Assembly (NCBI GenBank): GCA_022414725.1
Contig: CM039462.1
Span: 129,168,363-129,232,362, forward strand
From: Microglena sp. YARC
Lineage: Eukaryota > Chlorophyta > Chlorophyceae > Chlamydomonadales > Chlamydomonadaceae
Direction: 5' to 3'
DNA: 64,000 nucleotides
Of this stretch, positions 1 through 11,779 are shown piece after piece. Position numbers and translations under genes: made by a program. How positions within the stretch are numbered: position 1 is the stretch's first letter; each line of letters starts with the position of its first letter. The notes below the pieces were generated by a model. It had not been told where the DNA came from. It was given only the letters and a program-made list of their open reading frames with translations, and did not search any database.

Positions 1-146
1 GGAGGACTGGGAGGAGTACTGGCTCTGAAAGGAACAGCGGCCAGTGTTCTGGCAGGAGACCTTAGGAGAGCCTTGAGGACTGGGCAGCTTGCTGGACGGG
101 CGTGGGCTGAGGGAGGATTCAAGCGTGTTTCCAACCTGCACAAATG
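1..146 (+). CDS. possible C-terminal exon entering from the left edge
   Basis: Frame 1 is open from the first base to a TGA at 144-146 (48 codons). The translation is Leu/Ala/Gly-rich and ends in VSNLHK. It has no methionine and no recognisable domain. Balanced composition and an uninterrupted frame at the window edge make it a candidate last exon, but a run this short can occur by chance in GC-rich DNA. Function unknown. Confidence 0.2.
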
Positions 147-2850
147 AAGACACATCAGAAATCAGAATCGGGCGGGCCGGCGGGCGAGCGGCAATAGTTC
201 CTGGCACCCACCTCGTAACTTTTCTTTCAGCTACGAGCAGCAGCTTCTAGGCAAGCAGGCAAGAAGGAAGCAAGCAAGCAGGCAATATTACAGCAAGCAA
301 GCAATATTACCATTCTAACATACCTTTTGGAGCACAATTAAATTATTATTTCAGCTGAGATGATGATTTAATTATATTGTAGAATTAATTGTCACTGTGG
401 CACAAACTCAGGGCCCCCGTTGGTTGAACGATTGCTTGAGGTTCAGTTCATCAGTGCCTTTTCTTTTTAAACCCTTCCTATTCAGTTGGGCAAGTCTCTT
501 TAGCCTACCCCTGGACTGTAACATACATACATACTGACTTACCTCTTGGTTGCTAGAAGGGAAGATATCGGAAGACTTCTGGCTTGCCATGGAGGTGGAA
601 TTCATGGACACCATTTTTGTGCAAGGGGGGCAGCCCCCGTGAACTCGAGTGTCATCCAGCAATCCTCCCATCAATCCTCCCCTCACGCACCCCTCCAAAC
701 AGGGGTCATAGTGGATGGAGGCATCGGATCTATTGTTGACAGATGAGTCGGCACTTGTGCTTTCCTGTTGGTGGGGTGGGGTGGGTGGGGGATGAGGTTG
801 CTATGTAGAGATTTGAAGAGGCTGCTAGGCTAGATTTGGTTAGGATAGATTAGGCCTGGTAGGGCTGGGCTGGGTAGCGTAACTAACCACCACCACCACG
901 ACCACCCTAACTCGGCCTTTTCCATGAGGCCGGCTAGAGACGAGCATTTGAGCGACCACCGCCACCGCGAGTAACTAACTGGAGCACCGCGAGTAACTAA
1001 CTGGAGCGACCACCGCGAGTAACTGACTGGAGCGGAACACACAGTCTCCCCGTGCGATACCCACGGAGACTAGGGAGCATGTTAAGCAGGTTGTCGACAG
1101 AGGGCAAGATGGACAACGAAACAATACCATCATTGTACAACATCGGACAGTCCCGGAAGTCAATTACTCTACCCAACCCGATAACCCAATGTCGGCTGTA
1201 TCCCTCCATGAAGCGCGTCTTACCGTCAGAATGCCTCTGCCGAAGTCGCTGCTGCTCGCGTTGCCACTCCTGTAACAAAGAGGGGGTGGGAAATGAATTA
1301 GCAATGACCTCACTGGAAATGGCCAATCAACGTTTAGGGAAGTAGCGCCTTCAGAATGGTAAGCGCCCGCAGAGGAAGCATACCATTGACAAAGTGGTTA
1401 CGACAAGATATATTCCGACAAAAACCATTAAGAGCTATTCAGATGAGAGCAGCTAAGATCCTTACAACCCACTGGGGATCGTCAAGCTGCGTAGAATAAG
1501 TATCGGGGATGCTGCTGGTTCGTTCCCGTCACAAGGCATTCGTCCAATCCTCACTTGGTCACAACCTCAGCCTGCAACTCACCAAATGAAGCCAGGGGCT
1601 GCTGAGGAGATCGACTTATCATTAAGATAGAATGCCATCATTGCTTGCGATTGTCTGTAACTCGAAGGAGGTACTGGCTATCCCTTTGATACCTTGTCAC
1701 TTGGTGCGCGAAGGTAATGGTAATGGGAATATGAATAAGATATCTGAGATCTTTATTGCGGCGTGGACCATGTGTTGCGCACGAGGGTGGAATGCGCAGT
1801 ACGGTATTATCAGGGTTGTGGTACACCACGTGCATGTTGATGGCTGTAAGCAGCAGACGGGTTGGCTACCATGCCCTAACCTGATCAGCCTGGCTAGCCA
1901 GCTGGATACGCATAGGCGTGCACGTGCCCGATGCACGGGCACCTAGGTCTTCCCATTGGCAGCCTCTAAGGAGAAGCCTTTAGACCTGCAGCATCAGCGT
2001 CCGACTTCAAAATCAGAATGTTGCGTGTTGGGTGATCAGGTGCTCCTGAGTTCGATGGTCAAACTTGTATGATTTGTCCCCCCTTAGTTTGTCGAAACGG
2101 TACGAAATTTGCTGTCGCACACGTGGCAGCTGGTATAGCACCTGTGGCACACCTGGCACTTGTGTGCTACGCTCTCACACTCTTGCCGGTCGAGATTCCG
2201 GAACTCGCGAGATTTCCGCAACTGCGACTTCCGACAGCTTCACACAATTGTTATCTCTAGAGCTGACTCATGATTCGCTACTAGATCATGATCACGCAGT
2301 GAGGAAATACTACTGAAAAAGTGCTACGGCATTTTACGATACGCACGTGCCACCTACAATGAAACAAACGATCGAGATCACGAGTTTGCTCCTTGAAGAA
2401 GATCGTCTTCATGGTCGCATGTGGGCCATATTTACGTGATGAAGACAAATCAAGGTCTTATCAACAGGGGCAGGGGGCCTGCTTATCAACGTCGAATTAT
2501 GATAAGGTTGCATCGAGGTAGGACGAGCCGACACCCTCTAGTCAACACCGCGATAAGCAGGGTTGATGAGTACGAACCGTACGCACCTACAATCCTTACC
2601 GTACTCGACTCGTTTTCCTGAAAAATGGACGGGCTGGCGTACTCATCAACGACACTCTTGCACAGTCAGTTCCATGATACGAAGTGGCATTAGTTTTTGC
2701 TGCCTTCGAATTCTGACATGATCAGCATACTGCATACCAATGCCCTTTACATGTCTCCAAGAGGAACCGAGGCCAAATTAGCAAAAACAAAAAGTTGCTA
2801 GGTCAGGGAATGTTATGATACTAAAAACTGTACGGTACTCGAACCGTACC
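147..2850. other. intergenic DNA without a recognisable gene
   Basis: No reading frame here resembles a known family. It holds a single-ended copy of the CAGCAGCTTCTAGGCA palindrome family near 228-255, a dispersed repeat at about 378-540 (second copy 7495-7655, fragments near 7340-7385 and 21835-21905), and a short tandem built on GCGAGTAACTAACTGGAGC at 960-1035. Confidence 0.5.
378..540 (+). repeat. dispersed repeat R1, copy 1
   Basis: This segment aligns with 7495-7655 over about 160 bp. Both carry CACTGT-GCAC-AACTCAGGGCCCCCGT near the start, ATCAGTG plus TTTTCTTTTTAA in the middle, and CCTACCCCTGGACTGTAACA at the end. Part of the start recurs at 7340-7385 and part of the end at 21840-21903. 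No coding capacity is seen. Its class is unknown. Confidence 0.6.
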
Positions 2851-3072
2851 GTATTATTATCCAACATCGGTAACTGAGTTGGCATAATGCACACCGGTTC
2901 CTGTTCCCTCGAGGACCTGTGTTGCCTGCCGCCAGGCCACAGACTAGCTCTGGCCTGCACGTGACTGCAAGTACCATGCGGTACGCATCCTGTTTCCTTA
3001 TGAGTGCGCCTGTTGAGCCTATTAGCCATCTTCTCCTCAGTCCTCTAGTGTGTAAATACTCTACGATTGAAA
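2851..3072 (+). mobile_element. solo LTR of the Copia-like gag-only family
   Basis: About 220 bp aligning end to end with the 5' LTR at 43799-44018: TTATTATCC start, ACTGAGTTGGCATAATGCACACCGG, GTGTTGCCTGCCGCCAGGCCA, TGGCCTGCACGTG, then CTCTACGATTGAAA at the end. No primer-binding site or internal region follows, so it is a solitary LTR, probably from LTR-LTR recombination. A target duplication is not clear. It is more diverged from 43799-44018 than the two LTRs of that element are from each other. Confidence 0.7.
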
Positions 3073-3102
3073 CACCGCACTCACTTATAAAATCCGTGCC
3101 GT

Positions 3103-3267
3103 ATCCGTACCGCATCTATCCATATCCATATCCGTATCCATATCCATATCCATATCCATATCCATATCCATATCCACATCCATATCCATATCCATATCCA
3201 TATCCATATCCATATCCATATCCATATCCATATCCATATCCATATCCATATCCATATCCTTATCCAT
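3103..3267 (+). repeat. hexanucleotide microsatellite (CCATAT)n
   Basis: About 26 near-perfect CCATAT units with rare substitutions (CCGTAT, CCACAT). The Tyr-Pro or Asp-Met repeat peptides it would encode are by-products of the repeat. It starts about 30 bp after the solo LTR. Confidence 0.95.
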
Positions 3268-3427
3268 CAACCTTGGCGGTAAGGTCGTATTCAGGTTTCT
3301 ATCTGGTGAATGTCTTGTTAGCCCAGGAAGAGAAGACAGATTAGACATAGGGATTTTGGTGGTTGGCCCCAGTGAAAGCAAACGGGCTGGCCCCCTCAAC
3401 CTCAAGCCTGGTAAGTGGTAACATTTC

Positions 3428-3835
3428 ATGGTAACTGGTCATGTCAGCTTTCAACTGAATATGATTACCACTGCTCATATCGGCTTTAAACTAAGTTGGA
3501 TTACTCCTAGTCATGTCAGATTTCAACTGAAATTTAGTATTACTGGTCATGTCAGCTTTCAACTGAATTTGATTACTACTAGTCATGTCAGATCTCAACT
3601 GAATTGGAGCACCGCTCATGCCAGCTTTCAACTGAATTTGATTACTTCTAGTCATGTCAGATCTCAACTGAATTGGAGCACCGCTGATGCCAGCTTTCAA
3701 CTAAATTGGAGTATTACTAATGGCCATGTCAGCTTTCATCTGAATTAGAGTACCGCTGATGCCAGCTTTCAACCGAATTGGAGTATTACTAATGGTCATG
3801 CCAGCTTTCAATTGAATCGGAGTATCACTCATGCC
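3428..3835 (+). repeat. degenerate ~36-bp tandem repeat
   Basis: About eleven units built on GTCATGTCAGCTTTCAACTG followed by an AT-rich stretch with ATTACT. Units differ by substitutions and small indels. It passes directly into the 31-bp array that follows. Confidence 0.85.
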
Positions 3836-5630
3836 ATGGTCGGGCTGATGTGTAATTGTCTCAACCATGGTCGGACTGATGTGTACTTGTCTCAACCATG
3901 GTCGGACTGATGTGTGCTTGTCTCGACCATGGTCGGACTGATGTGTACTTGTCTCGACCATGGTAGGACTGATGTGTACTTGTCTCAACCATGGTCGGAC
4001 TGATGTGTACTTGTCTCAACCATGGTCGGACTGATGTGTACTTGTCTCGACCATGATCGGACTGATGTGTACTTGTCTCAACCATGGTCGGACTGATGTG
4101 TACTTGTCTCGACCATGATCGGACTGATGTGTACTTGTCTCAACCATGGTCGGACTGATGTGTACTTGTCTCGACCATGGTCGGACTGATGCGTACTTGT
4201 CTCAACCATGGTCGGACTGATGTGTACTTGTCTCGACCAAGATCGGACTGATGTGTACTTGTCTCGACCATGGTCGGACTGATGTGTACTTGTCTCGACC
4301 ATGATCGGACTGATGTGTACTTGTCTCAACCATGGTCGGACTGATGTGTACTTGTCTCGACCATGGTCGGACTGATGTGTACTTGTCTCAACCATGGTCG
4401 GACTGATGTGTACTTGTCTCGACCAAGATCGGACTGATGTGTACTTGTCTCAACCATGGTCGGACTGATGTGTACTTGTCTCGACCATGATCGGACTGAT
4501 GTGTACTTGTCTCAACCATGGTCGGACTGATGTGTACTTGTCTCAACCATGGTCGGACTGATGTGTACTTGTCTCGACCATGGTCGGACTGATGTGTACT
4601 TGTCTCAACCATGGTCGGACTGATGTGTACTTGTCTCGACCATGGTCGGACTGATGTGTACTTGTCTCGACCATGGTCGGACTGATGTGTACTTGTCTCG
4701 ACCATGGTCGGACTGATGTGTACTTGTCTCGACCATGGTCGGACTGATGTGTACTTGTCTCGACCATGGTCGGGCTGATGTGTACTTGTCTCGACCATGG
4801 TCGGACTGATGTGTACTTGTCTCGACCATGGTCGGACTGATGTGTACTTGTCTCGACCATGGTCGGACTGATGTGTACTTGTCTCGACCATGGTCGGGCT
4901 GATGTGTACTTGTCTCGACCATGGTCGGACTGATGTGTACTTGTCTCGACCATGGTCGGGCTGATGTGTACTTGTCTCGACCATGGTCGGACTGATGTGT
5001 ACTTGTCTCGACCATGGTCGGGCTGATGTGTACTTGTCTCGACCATGGTCGGACTGATGTGTACTTGTCTCGACCATGGTCGGGCTGATGTGTACTTGTC
5101 TCGACCATGGTCGGACTGATGTGTACTTGTCTCGACCATGGTCGGGCTGATGTGTACTTGTCTCGACCATGGTCGGACTGATGTGTACTTGTCTCGACCA
5201 TGGTCGGGCTGATGTGTACTTGTCTCGACCATGGTCGGACTGATGTGTACTTGTCTCGACCATGGTCGGGCTGATGTGTACTTGTCTCGACCATGGTCGG
5301 ACTGATGTGTACTTGTCTCCACCATGGTCGGACTGATGTGTACTTGTCTCGACCATGGTCGGACTGATGTGTACTTGTCTCGACCATGGTCGGACTGATG
5401 TGTACTTGTCTCGACCATGGTCGGACTGATGTGTTCTTGTCTCAACCATGGTCGGACTGATGTGTACTTGTCTCGACCATGGTCGGACTGATGTGTACTT
5501 GTCTCGACCATGGTCGGACTGATGTGTACTTGTCTCAACCATGGTCGGACTGATGTGTACTTGTCTCAACCATGGTCGGACTGATGTGTACTTGTCTCAA
5601 CCATGGTCGGACTGATGTGTACTTGTCTGA
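3836..5630 (+). repeat. 31-bp tandem array (minisatellite), ~58 units
   Basis: Unit: CATGGTCGGACTGATGTGTA plus CTTGTCTCGAC, 31 bp, repeated head to tail for 1.8 kb. Variants are mostly G/A at two positions and cluster: a stretch at about 4760-5280 alternates two variants (GGACTG and GGGCTG), giving a 62-bp higher-order unit. Because 31 is not a multiple of 3, a read-through frame on the minus strand cycles through all three frames in 93 bp and stays open for 393 codons. I treat that as fortuitous. Confidence 0.95.
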
Positions 5631-6415
5631 TGAGACCATTGGGAATGTTTGAAACTTAGAAAATCATCATCAATGCCTGATCAATTTTACATTTTTGTGG
5701 GGCTTGGGGGTCGGGGCCCCTGGCCCCTAATGTGCCCACCAATACTCATGAATGATCAGGTCTTTAATAATCAGGTCTTCAATCCGAGCTTCAATCGGGC
5801 ATTCAATAATCAGGTCTTCAATAATCACTAGTGTGTGTATGGCTGAAGGGCACAATGTACTCATTTCCAACATGCATGTGGTCTTAGTCGGTGACATCAT
5901 CGACCAGAGAGAGAGAGAGAGAGAGACCGTGCCCCCCCCCCCCCCCCCCCCCCCCCCTCCCCCCCCCCTCCCCTCTCCCTGGGCATTATATGTGGTGGAT
6001 CTCTCCCCCAATAGCATATATGGACTGTTATTTAAAAGAGGAACACCATAGTTACACTCCCATGTCATTCTGAGGGCTAGAAAAAGTGCCTGACCCTTCT
6101 TTGATTTTCCCCTTGACCCCCCCCCCCCCCCCCCCCTCCCCCAGCCCCACATTTTGGAGGACCATTACTTTTTTCTATTGGGCCAAATTAAGAAATACAA
6201 CCAGATTTATGATCTCTACAAAGTTGGAGGATGGGGTCATTTTGGGTAGTATTTGCCCCCCCCCTTGGAAAATACTGATGAAAATTTGGAGGATGGGGTC
6301 ATTTTGGGTAGAAGTTGCCCCCCCCCCCCCCCCCTTGGAAAATACTGATGAAAAGTGACAGAAGAGCAGGGACAGACTAATGGGCCCAGCCAGAGCCAGC
6401 GGGAGTATCCGCCGC
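5631..6415. other. simple-sequence DNA: (GA)n, poly-C and a short duplication
   Basis: It contains (GA)n at about 5906-5926 followed by poly-C to 5971, poly-C at 6116-6137, and a 60-bp sequence present twice (about 6228-6290 and 6288-6353), each with a poly-C run inside. No gene is visible. Confidence 0.6.
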
Positions 6416-6608
6416 TAGGGTACTACAACGCGCGCGCGGCAACGCGAGGTTGCGCCCGCTTTTTGAGCCCCAGTGCGCGTTTAGCGCATTTTTCACCCCC
6501 CTGTGGGCGCCGAGTGCAGTTTTTGCGCTTTTTGCACTACAGAGCGCTGACCAATTTGACGTTTGTGCGCTTGAAGCGCTGACCAATTTGACAAAATGTA
6601 GTACCCTG
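6416..6608. mobile_element. hAT-like MITE, family M1 copy 1
   Basis: Terminal inverted repeats AGGGTACTACA / TGTAGTACCCT bound 193 bp of DNA rich in AGCGC and GCGCTT motifs and with no coding capacity. The flanking 8-mers TCCGCCGC and TCTGCCGC match at 7 of 8 positions, as expected of the 8-bp target duplication made by hAT transposases. Related copies are at 6804-6998, 44133-44326 and 49011-49173. Confidence 0.75.
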
Positions 6609-6803
6609 TCTGCCGCGCTAAAAAATAAACTGCTGGAACAAACTAGAAGCAGGGACGGTGGGCCCCCGCCCGGTTTTTGGCCAGCGGCAGGTGGCGTGGC
6701 TTGCTCCTACCCCCGCCCCTGCCCCTGCCCCCGCCCCCGCACACGCAGTCACGCACACGCACGGCCCTGGGGTGGGGTCCGTGGGCTTATTATAGGAACT
6801 GAC

Positions 6804-6998
6804 CAGAATGATTCAAAGCGCGCGCTTTTGCGCTTTTGAGCGCTGACTTTTTGACCCCCTCTGCGCTTTAAGCGCAGTTTTTTGCAACCCCTTGTGGGCG
6901 CTGCAAGCAATTTTTGCGCTTTTTGCACTACAAAGCGCAGTTTTTTTGTTTTCAAGTGTGCTAAAGCGCTGGCCAATTTGGCCATTTGAAGTACCCTG
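6804..6998 (-). mobile_element. hAT-like MITE, family M1 copy 2
   Basis: 195 bp, inverted relative to the copy at 44133-44326 and closely similar to it along its length (TTCAAAGCGCGCGCTTTTGC at one end, CCATTTGAAGTACCCTG at the other). One terminus is altered (CAGAATG for CAGGGTA) and the flanks do not form a clear duplication, so this is an older copy. Confidence 0.7.
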
Positions 6999-7985
6999 GA
7001 CGCATCCCGGAAGTAGAATCAAGCCATCCTAGTTTGTTATGCTGCGGCATGCATGCATGGTAGCTGTAGTGTAGCGTGATCCATAGACGCACGTATAAGC
7101 CGCGTGACCGGCAGCGGGAACTACCTGCAGGATCCTAGGCCAGTGCCAGCTATGGCTACTTACCGGCGCCACCCTGTAAGCCCTGCTGTAGAACCTACCC
7201 TGTTCTACCACCTGCTACTCTTCTAGTTGACGCTGTAAAAATCCCCATGCAATTTGAGAAAGTTGACCTTTTTATTCCACTTTTCCAAAAACTGATTTTT
7301 TGTATTACCAGTAATACACGGCCACCCAGGATAAACACTATAAATCATTTATCACTGTAGCACGAACTCAGGGCCCCCGTCGGTGGGATTGAGGCGGTGC
7401 TATCTATCTATCTATCTATCTATCTTTCTATCTGTCAATAAATGAATCCAGGTGTATGTATGTATGTATGTATGTATGTACATTATATTATAGAGTTAAA
7501 TTATCACTGTAGCACGAACTCAGGGCCCCCGTCGGTTAAACGATTGTTTGGAGCTCAGTTCATCAGTGTTTTTTCTTTTTAAGCCCTTCCTATACGTTTG
7601 TGCAAGGACCTTAAGCCTATTTGGCCTACCCCTGGACTGTAACATACATACTATGGGATGCTACTTCACTAGCACCCATCTATGTAAGCTCATCTTAATA
7701 CCGAACTTAATAGTTCAATCCTAGTGCAGACCAGGGTTGTCTAGGACACTGCGTCCTCCATCGCAGACGCAACGTCGAAGAGTGATGCGCAATGTGGGGA
7801 GGGTCTGTTGACCAGAAGGAAGGGTCCGTTGCGTTGCAGGATGCAGGCTATAAAATCTCAGGCAGCAGAGCTGGGGGTCCTCCTGAAGTAGCCTGGTGCT
7901 GACCCAGAGAAATCATAGTGCAAAGAACGTGAATGAAAGGCATAGGCACAAGAGAGTCTTTTAATAATAATAATAATAATAATAA
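6999..7985. other. intergenic DNA with tetranucleotide repeats and R1 copy 2
   Basis: It holds (TCTA)n at about 7402-7435, (TGTA)n at 7452-7480, repeat R1 copy 2 at 7495-7655 and (TAA)n at about 7963-7986. No gene is seen. Confidence 0.5.
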
Positions 7986-7987
7986 TG

Positions 7988-8735
7988 TGCCAGCAGCTCC
8001 AGCGGAAAGACAGAAGCGGCCAATAATGTGCCAGCAGACGCGGCGGTAAAACAGAAGCGGCTAATTATGTGCCAGCAGCTGCAGCAGCAAGACAGAAGGC
8101 TAATTATGCACCAGCAGCTGCGGCGGTAAGAAAGAAGCGGCTAATTACTATTATGTGCGGCTAATTGTTATTATGTGCCAGGAGATGCAGCGGTAAGACA
8201 GACGGGGCTACCCTCCTGCAGGATGACCAAGCGTAAAGGGTGGTTTTGCAGTTTTAACCCTTGATCATATTGAGGAATAATAGTGCGAAGAATGGACCCC
8301 GGCCAATTATGCGCCAGCAGCTGACAGAAGGGGCTAGCCTCCTTCAGGATGACTTGGCGTAAAGCGTGGTTTTGCATTTTGAACCCTTGATTATATTGAG
8401 GAATAATAGTGCGAAGAATGGACCCCGCCAATTATGCGCCAGCAACCGCAGCGGTAAGACAGAAGGGGCTAGCCTCCTTCAGGATGACTCGGCGTAAAGC
8501 GTGGTTTTGCATTTTGAACCCTTGATTATATTGAAGATTAATAGTGCGAAGAATGGACCCCGACCAAGTATGCGCCAGCAGCCGCAGCGGTAAGACAGAA
8601 TGGGCTAGCCTCCTTCAGGATGACTCGGCGTAAAGCTTGTTTTTGAATTTTAAACCCTTGATTATTTTGAGCAATCATAGTGCGAAGAATTGCCCCCGCC
8701 AACTATGCGCCAGCAGCTGCAGCAGTGTGGTGTCG
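7988..8735 (+). repeat. tandem repeats, ~50-bp then ~126-130-bp units
   Basis: Early units are built on TGTGCCAGCAGCTGCAGC and GGTAAGACAGAAGCGGC. From about 8170 four longer units follow, each with GGCTAGCCTCCTTCAGGATGA, GGCGTAAAGC, AACCCTTGATTAT and AATAGTGCGAAGAATGGACC. No coding potential. Confidence 0.85.
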
Positions 8736-8986
8736 GTGAATATCGCACGGGGAGACTTGGAATTGGCAGACGGTGAGCAGCCCAGAGTTGGCTGAAGAAC
8801 CATGTAACAATTCAAATCTTGCCAGATAGGCCGAGCACTGAGCATTGCGAATCTCGAGCTTCAATTAGCTTGTCCTCGAATAGATAATTAGGCTGATGCT
8901 TCACACACACACACACACACACACACTAGATTGATGCAAATTAGATGAATGCTAATTAAATTCATGCTTATTAGATTGACGCTTAT

Positions 8987-9114
8987 GCATAGCTTTTCTT
9001 TTCAGCTACAAGCAGCAGCTTCTAGGTAGTTCCCCTGACTGGCTATTCAGCCCAGTGGCTGGCTCATGTAGCTGCCTAGAAGCTGCTTCTCGTAGCTGAA
9101 AAGGAAAACTATGC
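8987..9114. mobile_element. palindromic MITE, family M2 copy 1
   Basis: A near-palindrome: left arm GCATAGCTTTTCTTTTCAGC and CAGCAGCTTCTAGGTAG, right arm CTGCCTAGAAGCTGC, CGTAGCTGAAAAGGA and ACTATGC. Inverted arms of about 45 bp surround a short centre. A second copy is at 10455-10646 and one isolated arm is near 228-255. Its transposase class cannot be told. Confidence 0.65.
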
Positions 9115-9417
9115 CACATGCACAACCTATCATGTGCCAAACCCCTAAGCAGTACCACACATGCACAACATCTCACGTGCGCTAACCCTAACCCCCAAAC
9201 CCTAAGCGGTACCGCACATGCACCTCTCACGTGCACATGCACAGGAGAGTTATTCTTTCTGACTTTTCATGACTACCAGCTTTTACAAGCAACTTCGTGC
9301 ATCTGGAAGGTTAGAGCACCAGATTCCTAGCTTAGTTGATTAAGACACTAGGGGGATGAAAGCTCCCCTCCTATCCCCCCCCACATCTACACCCACCCAC
9401 CCTGCCCCCCACCCCCT

Positions 9418-9985
9418 ATAAGCAAGTCCAAGTTTAAGGCTGCTGCCATATAAGCAAGTCCAAGTTTAAGGCTGGGGCCATGTAACCAAGTCCAAGTTTA
9501 AGGCTGGGGCCATATAAGCAAGTCCAAGTTTAAGGCTGCTGCCATATAAGCAAGTCCAAGATTAAGGCTGGGGCCATGTAACCAAGTCCAAGTTTAAGGC
9601 TGGGGCCATGTAACCAAGTCCAAGTTTAAGGCTGGGGCCATGTAACCAAGTCCAAGTTTAAGGCTGGGGCCATATAAGCAAGTCCAAGTTTAAGGCTGCT
9701 GCCATGTAAGCAAGTCCAAGTTTAAGGCTGCTGTCATATAAGCAAGTCCAAGTTTAAGGCTGGGGCCATGTAACCAAGTCCAAGTTTAAGGCTGGGGCCA
9801 TATAAGCAAGTCCAAGTTTAAGGCTGCTGCCATATAAGCAAGTCCAAGTTTAAGGCTGGGGCCATGTAACCAAGTCCAAGTTTAAGGCTGGTGCCATGAT
9901 GTTTTCACAAGTTTAAGGCTGGTGCCATGATCACTGGACAAGTTTAAGGCTGGTGCCATGATCACTGAACAAGTTGAAGGCTGGT
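9418..9985 (+). repeat. 32-bp tandem array
   Basis: About seventeen units of CAAGTCCAAGTTTAAGGCTG followed by CTGCCATATAAG or GGGCCATGTAAC. The two variants alternate in blocks. The last three units lose CAAGTC and gain GATCACTG. Confidence 0.95.
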
Positions 9986-10454
9986 GCCATGATCACTGCA
10001 CAAGTTTGTGTATGGTTTGTAGGAATGTTGGGGCTAGGTTGTAGTACTAGACTTGTGGTTACTTTTCTGTACAATTCAGAGGCTTGACAAAGTTGTTACG
10101 AACATGTGTAACGTATGTCATCCATGTGAAAAGTGCATGTTTCCTTCAGGACCCCCCCCCCCCCCCCCCCCTTGCTACACCCCCAACTTTGGTACACCTC
10201 CCGAACCCCCTTAAAACAAGAGGCGCTTCGCGCCAAGCTTCGCTGTAGGGACGGTGCTACCACACTGTTCTACAATCAGGATTGGGTCGCCACTTCTGGC
10301 TACTAACATGGCCTTCAAAAATCCGATATAAAAAATTGCCCATATAACCTAGTCCTGGTTCCAGTTCCGGTATCTCACGAGCTCACATGTCTATCAGTGT
10401 TTTTTCTCACATGTCTATCAGCGTTTCTCACGAGCTCACAAGTTTATCAGTGTG

Positions 10455-10646
10455 TTTTCTTTTCATCTAAAATCAGCAGCTTCTAGGCAGCTCCCCTGAC
10501 TGGCTATTCAGCCAAAGCTAATGCAACCTCGTGTGTCTGGAAGCTGACAGAATCCGCTGCCCAGAACTGTCGAAATCTTGGGGCTTAGCCGAGTGGCTGG
10601 CTCAGGGAGCTGCCAAAAAGCTGCTGCTCGTAGCTGAAAAGAAAAG
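10455..10646. mobile_element. palindromic MITE, family M2 copy 2
   Basis: Arms TTTTCTTTTCATCTAAAATC with CAGCAGCTTCTAGGCAGCTC and GAGCTGCCAAAAAGCTGCTG with CGTAGCTGAAAAGAAAA flank about 100 bp. Related to 8987-9114, including the inner CCCCTGACTGGCTATTCAGCC. Confidence 0.65.
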
Positions 10647-10654
10647 GATGGTGT

Positions 10655-10905
10655 CTATATCATGAGCCAGATACTGTTTAATAACAAGTCCTATGAAGCG
10701 TCGCAAGCGATGCGGAAAATTGGCGGAGTGTGTCGGCACCGGAACGACAGGTGGCAACGGACTGGAGCTGACCGAGGCCAGTTAGTTATGAGACAGTTGG
10801 CTGACGTGACAGGCTTTAATGTTTTAGTCGGTCGGTCGGTTGGACGCACAGACGGACAGCGGGGTGAATCTGGGGGCTCCGCCAAATGTGATGTCTATAT
10901 TAAAA
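10655..10905 (+). repeat. dispersed repeat R3, copy 1
   Basis: About 250 bp recurring inverted and diverged at 22240-22445 and partly at 22630-22755. Shared blocks include GCGGAAAATTGGC, GGAACGACAGGTGGCA, CAGTTAGTTA-GA-ACAGTTGG and ATCTGGGGGCT. It sits between two short copies of GGTGTCTATATCATGAGC-like sequence (10650 and 11620). Noncoding as far as I can see. Confidence 0.6.
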
Positions 10906-10989
10906 TGAAAAACTATGAAAACTATGTAGCAGGCTAGCCTGCTACTTAGAATAGCCTGCTACTAGTTTAACTTGCTCCGAAACCAGTGT

Positions 10990-11171
10990 ATCGGAACTAG
11001 ACCGATGGGACATATCGAAAAGGCAGTCTCGAGATGTCAAGTTAAATTAGTAGCAGGCTATCCCGCTACACTACCCCCTCCTTTGAAAGGGAAACGTCCT
11101 CGATTCCAGGCTCTTTTTAACATGAAATCTCGAGTATGTCTTTTCGATATGTCCCATCGATCTAGTTCCAC
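10990..11171. repeat. inverted repeat enclosing a Ty3/gypsy pol tail
   Basis: GGAACTAGACCGATGGGACA at 10990 and its near-complement ending at 11171 form arms of about 60 bp. Between them, the minus strand at 11101-11066 reads EDVSLSKEGVV and a stop, the typical C-terminus of Ty3/gypsy polyproteins, followed by an apparent LTR start TGTAGCGGGATAG. It looks like the 3' junction of a gypsy element caught in a hairpin. Only 12 codons remain. Confidence 0.4.
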
Positions 11172-11779
11172 TTCAAACTATGGTGTTTATATAACACTAC
11201 ATTACATTTCATGTTAAAGTCTACTTGACACCGCGAGGGTGTATGAGACTCTGTGCTTTAAACAAAAATAAAAAGCACCCACAAAGCAAAATATAATGAG
11301 CCCAGTCCCTACCGCCTGGGGCTTGACTGCATTAAATTATGCTATTAACCCCAGCGCTAACAGTTATTGCTAAGCTACAACCGGCAGCTATTTTTGGAAC
11401 TCAAATGGAATGTCATGTAGTTCAAGTCTTGCCTTAAAAAATGGGGTAAGTCAAACTTTAGATATTATGGGGGCGCTGAGGGTGACACTTACTAGGTCTG
11501 CCATGGTGACTTTCCTCAGCTGCGGCGTATAGGAGGGTCCCCTTAAAACCACGCCCCTCCAGGCGTTATCTTTTTTTTTCATGAGCCGATTGTTTATAAC
11601 TTTAAAATATGCAAAACTATGGTGTCTATATCATGAGCAGGACACTATTTCTTTTGGGGGGTAAATATAGGGAACAGCAATATGATATCATATGAAATCA
11701 TGTCATCATATGATGCCGGTAGTCTGTCTAAGCAAGCCCCAAGGTCCTATACCCCAAGCCCTAAGGTCCTATACCCCAA
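11172..11779. other. intergenic DNA without a recognisable gene
   Basis: Contains GATATCATATG-like palindromes near 11660-11715, related to the MITE at 40035-40192, and a short sequence at 11545-11572 that recurs inverted at about 18470-18500. No gene is seen. Confidence 0.4.

Noticed and set aside
4388..5569. 393-codon minus-strand protein
   Set aside because: It is the read-through of a 31-bp tandem repeat in three cycling frames, with no non-repeat domain or upstream gene structure.
3836..5630. CRISPR-like array
   Set aside because: The 31-bp units are directly adjacent with no unique spacers, and the context is eukaryotic; it is a minisatellite.
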